Shown: piece after piece, positions 22,145 through 33,810 of the stretch | Layout of the letters: the number at the start of each line of letters is the position of its first letter | How positions within the stretch are numbered: the stretch's first letter is position 1 | DNA from: Rhypophila decipiens | Lineage: Eukaryota > Ascomycota > Sordariomycetes > Sordariales > Naviculisporaceae | Direction of reading: 5' to 3' | Assembly (NCBI GenBank): GCA_033297075.1 | Contig: MU858052.1 | Location: forward strand, 434,001-498,000 | DNA: 64,000 nucleotides | Position numbers and translations under genes: made by a program | The notes under the pieces: generated by a model | Told to the model about the DNA's origin: nothing | The model's input: only the letters and a program-made list of their open reading frames with translations | Database searches by the model: none

Positions 22145-22889
22145 TCAGAGAGCAGAACGACCATCAATCGCCCATCCCGCCAAAGCCTCTTCGTCCCGAG
22201 GGCTCAACTCAAACACATCCTCCTCCACATCCCTCGCCGTCACAGGCGTGGTAGTCACATTGCCGGGATAATACCCAATGATGTTGCCGCGCGGGTCGTA
22301 CTCGCAGGTGAAGTACCAGTCCTGGTTCGGGTTCTTGGTACAGCGCGTGGTGCTCCAGGCGCAGCCGATGCGCTTGCTGGCCTTCCAGACGTGCTGGGTG
22401 AAATGTCCGCCACCGAGCAAGTTGCCGCTCTTGTAGGCGTTGATCTCGGCGGTGCTCACCCAGGCGTCAAAGGCTTTCTCCGTGTACGTCTTGAAGTTGG
22501 GGACGTAGGTCGCTGGGACGAACCACGTCCAGTAGACGTTCTCGCCGTATGGGCCCTGTTTTCGGCGTGGTTAGGTCAAGGTTTGAGGTGTCGGTGAGAT
22601 GGAGATGCCGACTTACAGTGTGGTTCACCTTGCAAGAGTTGGACTTGACCAGCGCTGCTGCGGCGAGCTTAGCGTCCCATGTGAGCGCAGGAGCCTTGTA
22701 CTTGGTGCGGATGGTATTGGCTTTGGTGAGCGCCCAGCTGATAAAGGTCGTGTTGGTAGGAGACGGCGACGTGGGGAGGGCCGCTCTGTCCTCGAGCACC
22801 AAGTTGGCCGGCGCGGGATTTGCGTGGAGCGCGGCAACGGACTGGGACGTGCCGAGTAGTGCTCCCAAGATGTATCGGGAAAGATGCAT
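22145..22889 (-). CDS. Secreted CAP/PR-1 (SCP domain) protein
   Basis: Two exons, 22617..22889 and 22145..22555; 227 residues, both exons ending in phase 0. A signal peptide (MHLSRYILGALLGTSQSVAA) precedes the CAP domain. CAP motifs present: HNxxR-like region WALTKANTIRTKYKAPALTW, AAALVKSNSCKVNHT, GPYGENVYW, GHFTQHVWKASKRIGCAW, and CEYDPRGNIIGYYPGNV at the end of the domain. Fungal CAP proteins (yeast Pry1-3) bind sterols and lipids and are exported; some act in virulence of plant and human pathogens. A short acidic C-terminal tail follows. Normal length and conserved motifs. Confidence 0.95.
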
Positions 22890-24367
22890 TTTGGTGGTCT
22901 TTTTTGGTATGTACTTGGGGTTTTATGTCGTTACTCTTACAATAACCGAGGTTGAGAAATCTCACGACATCACAACTCGACGCTAGCGAGGTATGCAAGT
23001 TTTATATCCAAAAACAAAAACAACAGTCAGGGAAACACCATGGTAAAATCGACGGAACATTCCTACCTTTTCTTGGAAGTATCAGGGTTCGAGACAGGCG
23101 CATTGCAGTCGACGGACGCTGACCCGTGGAAGGAAGGAGCGAGACACCCTCCACACCATCCCTTCGAGAAAACTTGAGACAAGTGATGTCGACAGCCATC
23201 ATCCGTCATCACGGCGTCCAGGTTTCCAAGGTTCTTATGCTCTAGGCTTGCCACTGGCGATGCTCGCGACGTATAAAAGGGTGTAGGAGTCTCCGTCATC
23301 ACATCTCGATGGAAAAGATGGTGTCTTCCCAAGCCATCTGACTGTCTGACGCACTTATTAATGGCAACGAGCTGAAAGTCTGGACTTGAGATTACGTACT
23401 GAACTCTGGAATCAGCTAATATGATGTCTATTCTGGAACATCGACATGGAGGATATAACGCCCCTTGCTCGTCGTTCGGTATGCGCGCAAGCTCGGCTTT
23501 CACCTTGGACCTTGTGGCTGAGACGGATCGCCGACTGGCAACCACTAACAGAACGGCAAAAGTTCATCCAGGATGATGCTATCATGAAATCAGAGGAAAT
23601 AATCTTTGATGCCGGGTTCTGCTCATCATGGGCGGCGAGTCGCGGCGACTGACAGCCTGCCCGGTGGCACTTTGACAGGTCAAGAGGAAGGAGTCATCTG
23701 GCCATTGAGGGTCTGAAGTTGGTTCGATGAGAACATCAATCGCTTGGATTGAGCATCGAGGCCCGCTGGCCACTTCATTCATGTAAGTAGTGAGGTTGTG
23801 ATGGCAGTTGCCGGGCGTGAAACTGCTCTTTCCCCCAGTGATGGATTTGCAATGTGCCAAGAGAACTGGATGGGCGCATATTGGCTGATATTCACTCGGC
23901 AACACTAACTGAGAAGGCGCAACAAAGGAAAAATATCAAGTAAACACCAAGACCAAGGCGGAAAGTTCAAAGTAAATAATTGCGATGAACCTGAGGCATC
24001 TTCTCCGGATATTCAGCCCTACACAAAGAGATCAAATGTGCCAATGCCGTAAGCACTACGCTAATGCAGGCCAATCCGGGGAAGGTGACACGAGGGACCG
24101 CGCTAAAAGTCGGCTAGCGGATGGAAATTTTGGGAGCATCAGGGGCCCGGGGAGCACAGGGCTCACGTCACCCACCTGTCACGATTCATCTTATCGCGTG
24201 TCACCAAACCGAGACAAGAGCAAAAAACACATCTCAGCTCAAGTCAAAGCCAGAAAACCTCAACTGGAGGCATCATGTCTAGTCCCCGATGCCGATAGTA
24301 CCGCTCAATCCGAGTCCACGAACGCTACTATCCTCGGCCGAAGCCACTCGATGAAGCCGACAAGAAG
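22890..24367. other. Divergent spacer, 1.5 kb
   Basis: Between the CAP gene (-) and the CMT1-like gene (+). ORFs up to 160 codons on the minus strand (23063-23545) have no domain or splice partner that I can recognise. It probably holds two promoters only. Confidence 0.5.
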
Positions 24368-25779
24368 ATGAAGGCCATCTCGCAAGGCCGACGGCCCCGT
24401 CGATTCTTCCGCCAGCTCCTCGCCCGCTCGACCCTGCGCAAGCTTCTTATCCTGCTTGTTCTCTGGTTCGTTGTCGAGGCCCAGTTGATCTACTACCGCG
24501 TCGCCCGCGCCGAGCATGAGTATCGATCGCACGCGTCGGTCGAGCTCCAGCTCGAGAGCCTCGAGAACCACATCAACGTGCCCGAAAAGCCGCCCCGGTT
24601 CTTCCTGGCTAGTCTCCACTGGAATAACGAGCGCATTCTTCGGTCTAATTGGAACCAGCAGGTTCTAGACCTCGTCGATAAGCTGGGGCCGGACAATGTC
24701 TTTGTCAGTGTCTACGAGGGCGGCAGCTGGGACGATACCAAGGGTGCGCTGAGGGAACTTGATGCGAAGCTGGAGAAGACCGGGGTCGCAAAACAAATCA
24801 CACTGGACAAGGCAACGCATGCCGATGTCATGGCTGAGCAGCCGGAGCCAGGGAATGGATGGGTACAGATGCCAGACGGGGAGACGAAGCTGAGGAGGAT
24901 ACCCTATCTTTCGAGGTTACGGAATCTGTCGCTAAAGCCGTTGCTAGATATGGCGGAGAATGGGACCACTTTTGACTATGTCCTCTTTCTGGGAGACGTG
25001 GTGTTTACGGTATGTCCCCAAGGACAAGATTATAGAAAAACCTCCACTGACATGTACCTCCAAGGTCGGCGATGTGATTGCTCTCCTGAACACGAACCAC
25101 GGCAACTTTGCTGCCGCATGCTCGATAGACTTTAGCAAACCTCCGCTGTACTATGACACGTTTGCCCTCCGTGACTCGGGCGGGCACGAAACTGCCACCC
25201 AGACCTGGCCATATTTCCGGTCTCACAAGTCTCGCAAAGCCATGCTCTACGGCGCTCCTGTTCCCGTCCGCAGCTGCTGGAATGGCCTAGGTTTGTGCTC
25301 TGAAGTCCATCGGTTGGCTGAAACCGGGTAAGCTGACCAAGATCACAGTGGCAATGCCCACATTTGCCTTTACGGGCACCAATGGCCTCAAGTTCCGCGG
25401 CATCCCAGACAGCCTAGCCCAGCACCACCTGGAAGGCTCCGAGTGCTGTCTCATCCACGCGGACAATCCGGCTTCCCGAACCAGAGGGGTGTTTCTCAAC
25501 CCCACCGTGCGTGTGGGGTACAACAAGGAGGCCTACGAAAAGGTCCATCCCGAGGGAGGGAACAAGATCTGGCTGTCCACCTTTGGGGTGTACACGGGCA
25601 TCTGGAAGAGTCGACTGGCCAGGTGGTTTTCATCGCCGTGGCTCAAAGAGCAGTTTGTCCGTGGCCGGATACACACCTGGGAGACTGAAGCTCCCGACGA
25701 GAACAGGGAAGAGCCGGGAGAGTTTTGCCTGATCAACGAGATGCAGGTTATTGTGGAGAATGGGTGGAAGCATCTTTAG
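24368..25779 (+). CDS. CMT1/CAP59-like alpha-1,3-mannosyltransferase (GT69)
   Basis: Three exons: 24368..25009, 25065..25290 and 25349..25779; 432 residues. A short basic cytosolic tail is followed by one signal-anchor helix (LLILLVLWFVVEAQLIYYRV, about residues 25-45), giving type II Golgi topology. The lumenal part carries features of the cryptococcal mannosyltransferase 1 family: FFLASLHWNNE, VSVYEGGSWDDTKGALRELD, the FDYVLFLGDVVFT segment, DTFALRDSGG, PVRSCWNGLVAMPTFAF, and SECCLIHADN. In Cryptococcus, Cmt1 and Cap59/60 build capsule-related mannan; in ascomycetes these proteins are assumed to modify cell-wall or secreted glycans. The acceptor is unknown. Confidence 0.92.
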
Positions 25780-26152
25780 CAAGCCTGGGTTTGCTACCTA
25801 GATTTCCTAAAGTTTATTTAGACGTTTATGGGTTACGGAATATGGTGTATGGCGCGCTATAGTATTATTAGGCTCGATAGCATTAAATGGTATTGGCTTC
25901 AGACTTCTCAACCTAATAAAAGTCTCATGATATATACCTAACCCAATCCAGTAAAACCAGATTTCACAAAACTTGGAAACTACAGAGACCTCAAAGCCAC
26001 TCAACGGGGAGGAGCCCATGTTGTTCCCTATCGTCAAAGGCATGTTAGCATATCTGCGCTGACTTTCCGAACTTGTCACACCAGAAATAGATTACTTGCC
26101 TGGCGATAACCCTCAACAGGCAACCCCCCGATCCCATGGCGCCGGCGTCGAA
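25780..26152. other. Convergent 3' flanks
   Basis: Tail-to-tail spacer of 370 bases, A/T-rich at its start; no gene seen. Confidence 0.5.
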
Positions 26153-27276
26153 TCATGTCTTGCCCAAAGTGTCAGGTTCCACCAGGGTACTTTTTTCCAG
26201 CTCCTCTCGTCCCATCGCCATACCTATCGTCTTTGGGGGGGCAGCAGTTGGTGTAGTAGTAGACGTCGTCGTCGTCGTCGTCGGGATAGTCGACAGTGTA
26301 CCAGTCCCAACGCCGCTAATATTGCTGTTGGATGTCCGCAAGCCGTGTGCCGATGCCGAAGCCGATGCCGAAGTGATCCCATTCCCAGGTGGTAAGACGA
26401 GCGGCAACTCTCCTGCATCCTCAAGAACACGCATCGCCCACGCCCTCCAGCTCTCGTCCCCAGCCTGACCAGTGCCAGCAGGAAATTCCAAAAGAAACTC
26501 CCTCAACTCCGCCCTCATCCTCCGATCGACCTCCTCAAAATACTCCTCCAACGTCTCAGCAGGATAAATACTCTGCAGGTCCCACAACATCCTATGCGGC
26601 CCTCGAGGATCGGCTCCAGGTCTATCATCGCGTTGCTGGACCTGGGCAATCAGTCTCAGCCGGGCGTGACGCTTCAAAATGAACGGGATGGTGATACTCC
26701 AACCCGTTGAAAGGCCACGGATATTCGTCCGGCGCCAGATTTCAGCATTGACGGGGCCGAATTCAGGAGGCTCTGTCTGGTGGGGGTTGATTTTGTCGAG
26801 CCATCTCTTGATGGTTTTTCGCTTGAGGATTATACGGCCTGTCTCGATTGTGCTTCTTTCTACTAGGGCCTTTTGGCAGAACATAGAGAGAAGGAGTTAG
26901 CGAATGTACTTCATGTTTTTCAGGGGCTTTGTATGTTTGGCTGGCTGGGAGGAAAGAGGAGGTCATGGGAAATTCTTTGAAATAGTTTCAACGGCTTGGG
27001 TATAAGTAAGTTTGGAAGGATCGTACGTACCCTGTCTCCGAACTCTGCCTGCAGGCAGAGCAAGTTATGCTCGGTGAGCGGATAGGTAGCCGGCAGCAGA
27101 TACTGCTGCGAGGGGGCCACCGTCGTAGGAGCCGGGGCAGCGGCGGCCGGCTCGATCACAGTCGCCGCCGGAATGCGAGGAGCCGGTTGAGGTTCCGCGA
27201 GAGTGGCGGCGACCTCGCTACTAGTATTCTCAGGGGCGCTTTTAGGCCGAAGGCAGGAAATCGGCGGAATGCACAT
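26153..27276 (-). CDS. Hypothetical protein, unknown function
   Basis: Two exons, 27031..27276 and 26153..26869, joined in phase 0 (AGG/GTACGT donor, CCAAAAG acceptor); 320 residues starting MCIPPISCLRPKSAPENTS. Residues 1-60 are Ala/Pro-rich and disordered. Residues about 65-235 look folded: LTEHNLLCLQAEFGDRALVE, RIILKRKTIKRWLDKI, WSITIPFILKRHARLRL, MLWDLQSIYPAETLEEYFEE, LREFLLEFP and SWRAWAMRVLEDAGEL. The C-terminus is low complexity with an 11-residue Thr/Ser tract encoded by a GTC microsatellite at about 26262-26285. I do not recognise the family. The intron and codon character support a real gene. Confidence 0.7.
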
Positions 27277-28667
27277 TTTTGCTTTGTGTGACTGTGCAGT
27301 CCGCGGTGTGTGTGTGTTCTTAATAGTGCAGTGGTGAGGATGTAGTTTGTGTGTGAAGAAGAAGAATCGGAAGGGGAGAAGCCTCTTAGAAATAGGCAAC
27401 GTTCAGGTCGGCCTGGGTCTCAAACTAGGTTTAGGCTTTCGAGCTCCAGGACACAAAAAGACACAAACTTTCTTCCAGTCAATAGTGGCTGAAATAGTCA
27501 AACAATAGCAACAGTCTGAAACAGATCTGCCACCTGGAAGGTATCTACATATGATCAGATCAAGAGGCTCTTCAGATAAAATACGGATCGTTCCTTCTCT
27601 GTGCTATTCAAGGGGTTAGATGACCCCCCGAGAAAGAAATCGACGAGACGAACAAGATATTCACCAGCTAAGAAGCATAAGCCCCTTCTAATAGCATTCT
27701 ATATGATTAAGGCTAGTTAGCCGCAGGGGGTGATAACAAGACGTGCTTTAGAATAGATGTATGACTTTATTTCTTCACCGTTGTAGTTATAGAAGTCTAT
27801 ATAGCCTTTTGGTGGCTGAATTGCCTCTTTGTTTGTTTTTTAGAGTCTGGTGTCAGTGATAGTACCACACGCATTTAAGATTTTGTCCATTTATACTTCC
27901 GCCCGATCAAACTTGGCCATACAAGATAGTCCGAACTACAAGCCACCTGCCCCTTGTTTTAGTGGTAATTTATACAGCAGGGTGTGCGTCACTCCCCAAT
28001 GCATCATGCTACGAGTTTGAGATAAAGCACTCACCTTCGTCAAAGAAATTTCAGACCTCAGTCTAGACAGTGGAGAATGGCTTGATTGATATCGGTACCT
28101 GATTACTCGTTTAATCCTGACCATCTAGTAACCGACTAACTCTTTTCCCAAGGTTAGATCTGCCCCTTCGGGCCCTACCAAATTGTGAATCAAGAAAATC
28201 CTGTCCGGATAAGACACTTTCATACCAGTCCCTGCGTCAAGCCGTGATAAACTTTGCCAACATACCATTCACATCTCAAATCTCCATTTTGGCTTCTCCT
28301 GCTTCCTCGCTGGCTCTCCATATCAGCTCATTATCCCTCGAACGGGGTCTTCAACTGTATTAGTGATCAAACCGTCTGGGATGCCTGAAAGCTCAGTGAG
28401 CGAAGCCATATCGTGCACTGCAGGACGCAAGCAGATTTTAGAAGGGCGAAAGAGGAATGAAAAGAAACCCTCATACTTTTACATAACTCGGTACCATAAT
28501 CGCACAAGTTGTTTTCGTGACTTCGGTGGGCTGAAAAAGAACGGCCCGTCTAACCTGTTACCATACTATGTTAGCATTTTCAATGGAGCAAGAGGCGGGC
28601 TGCTGAACATGAAAAAAAAAGACATACCTGATCAGTCGTCTGCTCGTTCGTCTTCCCGGCCCATAAG
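27277..28667. other. Gene-free spacer
   Basis: 1.4 kb between two minus-strand genes. A/T-rich around 27600-28150. No coding signal recognised. Confidence 0.5.
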
Positions 28668-31067
28668 TTAAAATACATCATCACCGGAAACAACGAGCCA
28701 GTCGTCCTCAATGTATGAAGACCCTCCGGGGACGTCGTCCTCGACCATGACATACTCATCAATATCAACATCGCCGTCTGCGGCGTCCTTCGTGGAATTG
28801 GTGGCATGGTTGGAAGTTTTAGACTTAGTGTTGTCAACTTCAGTGGGTATTTCTGCAGCTGGATCAGAATTAGGGACCGGCTCCTCCTTGGTCCTCTTGC
28901 ACTTGTCATTGTCTGATTCGGTGGACTTTGTCTTGGCGGAACCAGAATTGATGGCCGGATCCTTGTTGGTGTTCTTGGACTTGTGCATGTCGGGATGAGC
29001 CTTAGTATCAATGGTATCGACAGCAGTTGGCTGAACCGTGGACGACTCAACGGTTTTGACTGGCAGAGGAAGGCGTAGCAAAGGGTTGCCCCAGGTACCT
29101 GTAACGGAAGCCTTGGGGATCAACTTAACCAACTTAGACGCCGTACCCATGGTCACTGAGTCGGGCAGACTCAACTTAAAACGACGTTTGACAATGTGCA
29201 CAGATGCCTGAGGGATTCCGGTTGTAATCTTGTCCACAATTTTTGGAACTTCAGCCGCGTCCATGGAGGAACCTGAGACCTCAATCTCCTTGACCGGAGC
29301 CCTGAGGAACTTCTCGTCGTCGTGGATTGGCTCCTCCCAGTTGCTTCCACTGCCGCCTTCGTCTTTGACACCCTCTTCCTCTCGGTTGGCGGTCTTATTA
29401 ATGGAGCCGATTGGCCCTGAAACAGCCTCGGAAGATTGAAATTCAACCTTATCAGAAGACCGTCCGCTGACCATGGACCGAGCTTCCGCAGCTTGATGAG
29501 ACTCCGATTTTCGACCTCGTAAATTCATGCTCTGAATTGGGGTGGTAGCAGCAAGCTGTGGGCTCGAAGCATCTTGGTTGTCAACGATGGGCGGAACCTG
29601 CTTGACAGCAGCGACCTTTGCACCCTCCTTCTCACACCAAGCAGCGACATCTGCAGCCGCTCTCTGACGCCAATTGGGCTTATCACGGACAAGCTCGAGA
29701 CGAGGAGACGCAGAGGGTCTGTCACCAACGTCTGATTGGTTCACGGCGGAAGCGCGACCGAGAGGGGGAGCTGCTGCTGGAGCAGCGGGCTCCAGTTTAC
29801 CTCGGCTCGAGGCGTTGTGGGAAGCCTTGCGATCTCTGAAGCTGGACGCTTGCTTGGCCGAGCTAGTAATAACGGCAGTTGAAGGACAATCGGAACGGGA
29901 CTTCTCCCCATTATGGTCGAGTGGTGTGGGGCCGGGCTTCTGGGACTTGGATATCTGCGCCATCTCTGGATCTTTGGCGAGATCGTTCTTGGCCACCACA
30001 ACAGCCTTTTTGTTTTCGCATCTCTCCCCTCGACCAGAATGAACAGAAGGACGGTGTGCTGAAGTAGCATCACTATACCTGATGCCACAGGGAAGAGTTT
30101 TGTAAGCTTCGATAGCAACTTTGTGGATTATGATCAAGAAATCGCAACGCCCCTCCGTGTCCTCCTTCCAGACGTAGGTTTCGGGAACAGTCTGTCCAAT
30201 CACAGATTTGATATCCACGTTGATTGAGCTGCTTAAACTGAGACAACGCAATTTCTTCTCATCATCGACCTCAAACTCTTGAGGCAACCTCCTTGTATGA
30301 CAGTAGATTGAATCGTGGATCACATTGAAAATTTCGTGACGCCATTCATTCTTATATCGTGGTAGATATGAATTGGGACAGGCAAAATCTATCTTTGACC
30401 AGATCGGCTTCAAGACTGACTCAGCCGTATTGCGACACCACTCCACGCAATCTTCCGTGTTCGAAATGTGGGGAGGAGCCATTCTTCCTCTCTTCAAGTG
30501 GCTGTCGTGGTGATTGAGGGGAGCGGGAGCGTCCGGCCGAGCAATGCCCTTCTCCCTGGAATTAGAAGCAGAAGCGGGAGGAGGAGAGACCGGCCGGGGC
30601 GGCTTCAGTGTCGGAAACTTGACCTCGCGGTCGATGGCTGAAGAAAGGTAATCCTTGGTCGCATTGGGGGTCTTGCCGGATCCCGACCTCGAAGCGCCTT
30701 GGCTTTGGCTTATCTCATTCTTGGAGCCGGCAAGGGCTGCGACTGGATTTCCCTGCTGTCTTTCATTGCGAAGGGTATATTCAGCTTCGGGTTGTCTCAA
30801 GCTAGAAGCCTTAGGCTGCTCACGAAAGCTGTCGGAAGTGCTGTATTTGCCGATATTGGCGGTGATCCGCCTGCGTGGCTCTAAGTTGGGAACGCTCGAA
30901 GTTCTTTCCATTGTAGCGTATTCGATTGAAGGCTGTCTGAGGGAGGCGGTGGAGGCGGGCTTCCTTTTTTCAAGCGCGTTGGCGCCGGAGTACCTTCCCT
31001 CCTTAGAGTTCCGGTACTCGTCGTAGCTGAAGACGGTAGGCTCGAAACGCTGGACGATGGGATTCAT
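28668..31067 (-). CDS. Tail-motif cluster gene 1 (799 residues), unknown function
   Basis: Single exon. Residues 1-200 are disordered with repeated SLRQPxxEY phrases (about residues 42 and 88). A folded segment lies around 200-330 (CVEWCRNTAESVLKPIWSKI, EWRHEIFNVIHDSIYCHTRR, TEGRCDFLIIIHKVAIEAYK) that I cannot assign. A long Lys/Ser/Pro-rich region follows. The protein ends with DEYVMVEDD, a short spacer and EDDWLVVSGDDVF, the two-part tail shared with the five upstream minus-strand genes. A TATA-like site lies at 31297-31304, about 230 bases before the ATG. It is by far the longest member; the others are 94-165 residues. No known domain; cellular role unknown. Confidence 0.8.
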   Translation of the reverse strand: MNPIVQRFEPTVFSYDEYRNSKEGRYSGANALEKRKPASTASLRQPSIEYATMERTSSVPNLEPRRRITANIGKYSTSDSFREQPKASSLRQPEAEYTLRNERQQGNPVAALAGSKNEISQSQGASRSGSGKTPNATKDYLSSAIDREVKFPTLKPPRPVSPPPASASNSREKGIARPDAPAPLNHHDSHLKRGRMAPPHISNTEDCVEWCRNTAESVLKPIWSKIDFACPNSYLPRYKNEWRHEIFNVIHDSIYCHTRRLPQEFEVDDEKKLRCLSLSSSINVDIKSVIGQTVPETYVWKEDTEGRCDFLIIIHKVAIEAYKTLPCGIRYSDATSAHRPSVHSGRGERCENKKAVVVAKNDLAKDPEMAQISKSQKPGPTPLDHNGEKSRSDCPSTAVITSSAKQASSFRDRKASHNASSRGKLEPAAPAAAPPLGRASAVNQSDVGDRPSASPRLELVRDKPNWRQRAAADVAAWCEKEGAKVAAVKQVPPIVDNQDASSPQLAATTPIQSMNLRGRKSESHQAAEARSMVSGRSSDKVEFQSSEAVSGPIGSINKTANREEEGVKDEGGSGSNWEEPIHDDEKFLRAPVKEIEVSGSSMDAAEVPKIVDKITTGIPQASVHIVKRRFKLSLPDSVTMGTASKLVKLIPKASVTGTWGNPLLRLPLPVKTVESSTVQPTAVDTIDTKAHPDMHKSKNTNKDPAINSGSAKTKSTESDNDKCKRTKEEPVPNSDPAAEIPTEVDNTKSKTSNHATNSTKDAADGDVDIDEYVMVEDDVPGGSSYIEDDWLVVSGDDVF

Positions 31068-32079
31068 CTTGGGTGACTGTCAAGTCGTAGCTCACGATGA
31101 TCGATTGGGTGTTGATCGGGGCTTTGATGGTTGGGCCTTCAGCTGTGGCAGTAAGACTTGCAAGACGCGACGCGGGGTGTGAAGGGAAAACGACAAGAGT
31201 CTTTGGCGAAAATCCGTTGATCGCCAGAGACTTGCAGAGTGTTGCAAGTGCAGGGAGAATGGAAAAGAGGGAAGAGGGCTTGAGCGAGCAATTGAAAATT
31301 TATACGGTGAGTCTGCCGAAGAAAATTGGAGGGGGAGACAGAAATAGTGTTTTGACTGGAGAGGGGTAAGACGTGTGGTGCGGAAACGAGCTCAGTGCTA
31401 CACAACATCCTATTGGTCGGACTGCAAGGCTGTTCGCTGCAAAAGTGGGGCAAATGACCTCGACTTGACCAGATGAACAAGAATGACGTCTGCAATAGCG
31501 GTTCCAAAAGATCACGAGGGTCATGTTTTATTTTTGATCCCAAGTTTCCGTTTCCTCCATTTATTCTGCTGATGATCTCTGCCCCTTAGCGGTGTTGTTG
31601 CAATGTGGCCGAATTGAGCCTCATCCTGCCTTGGACCTCGACCTGGCAAGATGCATGGAGCCTTGACACTTAAGAAATGACTTGAATTGAATAAAACTTC
31701 TTAACTAGTTAACTGGACACAGAAAATCACAAACTTGGGACTTCCAAATAGTCTAATTCGGGTCAAACTAAACCGACTGATACCAGTACTCTCTATTTTC
31801 CCGTGGTCAATCCAATGACCTTTTGATAGATGGCTCAATTGCTATCTGGTCCCAATTTTGCTTCTCAGTCTCCTTTTGCTTGCTCACATTGACACGTTCC
31901 CCGCCGTCTTTTCCCTGCAATAGCCACACTCTCCTTCAGCAAGTTTTGATGCGATGTTTGACCGGATTCCCAGTTGAGGGGTATTCGGGACACAGTGTAG
32001 CTTTTTCTAAATTAGCGCAAGTTATGTAACGATGCCGAAACTGTGAGACACGTACCAATGAGCTTCCTGAGCTATGCAA
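31068..32079. other. Spacer between cluster genes 1 and 2
   Basis: About 1 kb with promoter-type sequence of cluster gene 1, including TATAAATT on the minus strand at 31297-31304. No additional tail-motif coding sequence found. Confidence 0.5.
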
Positions 32080-32547
32080 TTAGATTGAATTATAATCGAC
32101 AACGACCCAGTCGTCGTCGTCGTCGCACTCCTTGGAATCCACAATGACAAAGTCGTCCTTCTTGTCGGTCGCATTAGTCAAGACCTTCTTCTCCTCTCCT
32201 TTTGTCGGCTTTGGTTTACGGTCGACAGACTTGACGGAGATCTTGACCCAGCGGGAAGATTCGCGTCTGTGGACTTTGACTTGAGGTTCCTGGCAGGTTT
32301 GCAGCAGGATGGGGAATGCCTGGGCCGGGAGTTGCAGAGGCAGGATCCTCTCAGCTGGGAGTTCCCGAGCTGGGAGTTGTTGCGCGGTCCGGAACAGACT
32401 CTCATCATGTTCATTGGCGGGAACGCAGCCTCCAAAGCGGGGGTCGCAAACAATCACATCAGGGAGTTGTTGGGACCGACGCTTGTCGAGTTCATTGGTG
32501 TCGTCGGCAGCTTCGCCTCCGAAGCGCCAGTTCATAACGAATAGCAT
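32080..32547 (-). CDS. Tail-motif cluster gene 2 (155 residues), unknown function
   Basis: Single exon, starting MLFVMNWRFGGEAADDTNEL; in-frame ATGs at 32547 and 32535 are both possible. The first 100 residues are Gln/Leu/Pro-rich without a recognised fold, with HRRESSRWVKISVKSVDRK next. The tail reads KKDDFVIVDSKE followed by an Asp run and DWVVVDYNSI at the very end, the clearest example of the paired motif: F-V-I-V-D, then acidic residues, then W-V-V-V-D. The Asp run is encoded by a GAC repeat near 32106-32125. No signal peptide or membrane helix. Confidence 0.75.
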   Translation of the reverse strand: MLFVMNWRFGGEAADDTNELDKRRSQQLPDVIVCDPRFGGCVPANEHDESLFRTAQQLPARELPAERILPLQLPAQAFPILLQTCQEPQVKVHRRESSRWVKISVKSVDRKPKPTKGEEKKVLTNATDKKDDFVIVDSKECDDDDDWVVVDYNSI

Positions 32548-33442
32548 CGCGTAGGTTTTTCTGATTGTTCTGGATTAACGAATGAAGCCGAATGTGTCGA
32601 AGATTGTACGAGTGTCGCAAAAGGAATTTGGAAAGGTGCTGGTGGTGAGGGAGTCGAAGTTAGGAGCGGCCTGGGACTGTTGGACAAGATCAAAAGAAAA
32701 GCGCGGTGACTAATGCCCCCTGAACCAGATTTAATCCATACATCGCCCCAGTGTAAGTTATAATCCCAATTTCCAATGTTCGTCTGATTTGGCGTTTTTG
32801 CAACGTGTTATGTAATCAGCAAACATGGTAGTATGGGATCTCTCTGCGCGTTCAGTTCACAGGAGATTGGACGATAGTTGAATGCCTCGACGTGAAGATT
32901 GATGGGAAAAGTGACAGCATATATTCCATTCACCCCTCATTGACTGGGGTCTCGACAGATCAACTTCTCTGGTTAAAAGTAAATATTAAAAGCTGATGGG
33001 CAATCGCCAGAGTCTGGTTGAGTGGCATGTTCAGGCTACCCGAAGGCACACTCGCGAATACAGCCGAATGTTGCTCAAAATATCCTGAAATATGAAACAC
33101 CTGAACTCGCCCAGTTTTATCCTGACCATTATATGCTTTTTCCTGTCTCCATTTTACCCCCCGTAGGAAATATCTTGCTCTATCTATGGGTATTTAGCGC
33201 AACATCCGTGAGATTCCTCAACTATCCTGAATTGTGACCTTGATCCAACATGAACAGCCAATTTCCCGCAGAAGCACCTGCTGCTTGCTAGGAGAGGTCT
33301 GTCCGGTCATGGAATACCAGAACCATGATAGCAGCATGTTCTATGACTATGGTGGCATGTTAGAGTAACTCTCCTAGGGAATAAGCATATCTCAATTCGG
33401 TACTTACCCGCTCATTCGTCATCTATCGTGGTATCGTCTCCA
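32548..33442. other. Spacer between cluster genes 2 and 3
   Basis: About 0.9 kb, A/T-rich, no gene recognised. Confidence 0.45.
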
Positions 33443-33810
33443 TCAGGCGTCCTTATCCTTGACAAATACCCACTCCTCGTCAGGCGTAAGAGGATCAACA
33501 GCGACATATCCAGCCTCCTTGACATCTGTATTGTTCTAGATATCATTCAAGATTAGCGCAATCCTCGACAAAATGCCATATTGCATAGGTCTTGGTCAGG
33601 GGTATATCTTACCTCGGCCGGCATAGCAGTGTGGGTGGGTTTGACTCGTTTTTCTGCTCTTGATGCAACCGGCTTGGGAGGCTCGACAAGTTCGGGGCTG
33701 CCTTTCTGTCGTCGAGAGGCTATACACTGATCCTCCGCCTTGCATGGTCTCTTGTACTCCACGCCGACGGACATGGCACCAGAAGGGGTGACAGTCGAGG
33801 TTGACATCAT
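33443..33810 (-). CDS. Tail-motif cluster gene 3 (96 residues), unknown function
   Basis: Two exons, 33613..33810 and 33443..33535, both phase 0, with a GTAAGA donor, a CTAAT branch-like site and a TAG acceptor. The N-terminus MMSTSTVTPSGAMSVGVEYK resembles MSGRATTIKLTPSG of cluster gene 5. The middle is Lys/Pro-rich. The spliced C-terminus reads EAGYVAVDPLTPDEEWVFVK, then DKDA, giving the Y-V-A-V-D and acidic-W-V-F-V pair. The whole tail is carried by the second exon, so splicing decides whether the motif is present; retention would replace it with about 20 unrelated residues. A CATAAAAAG box lies about 145 bases before the ATG. Too short for most gene callers. Confidence 0.7.
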
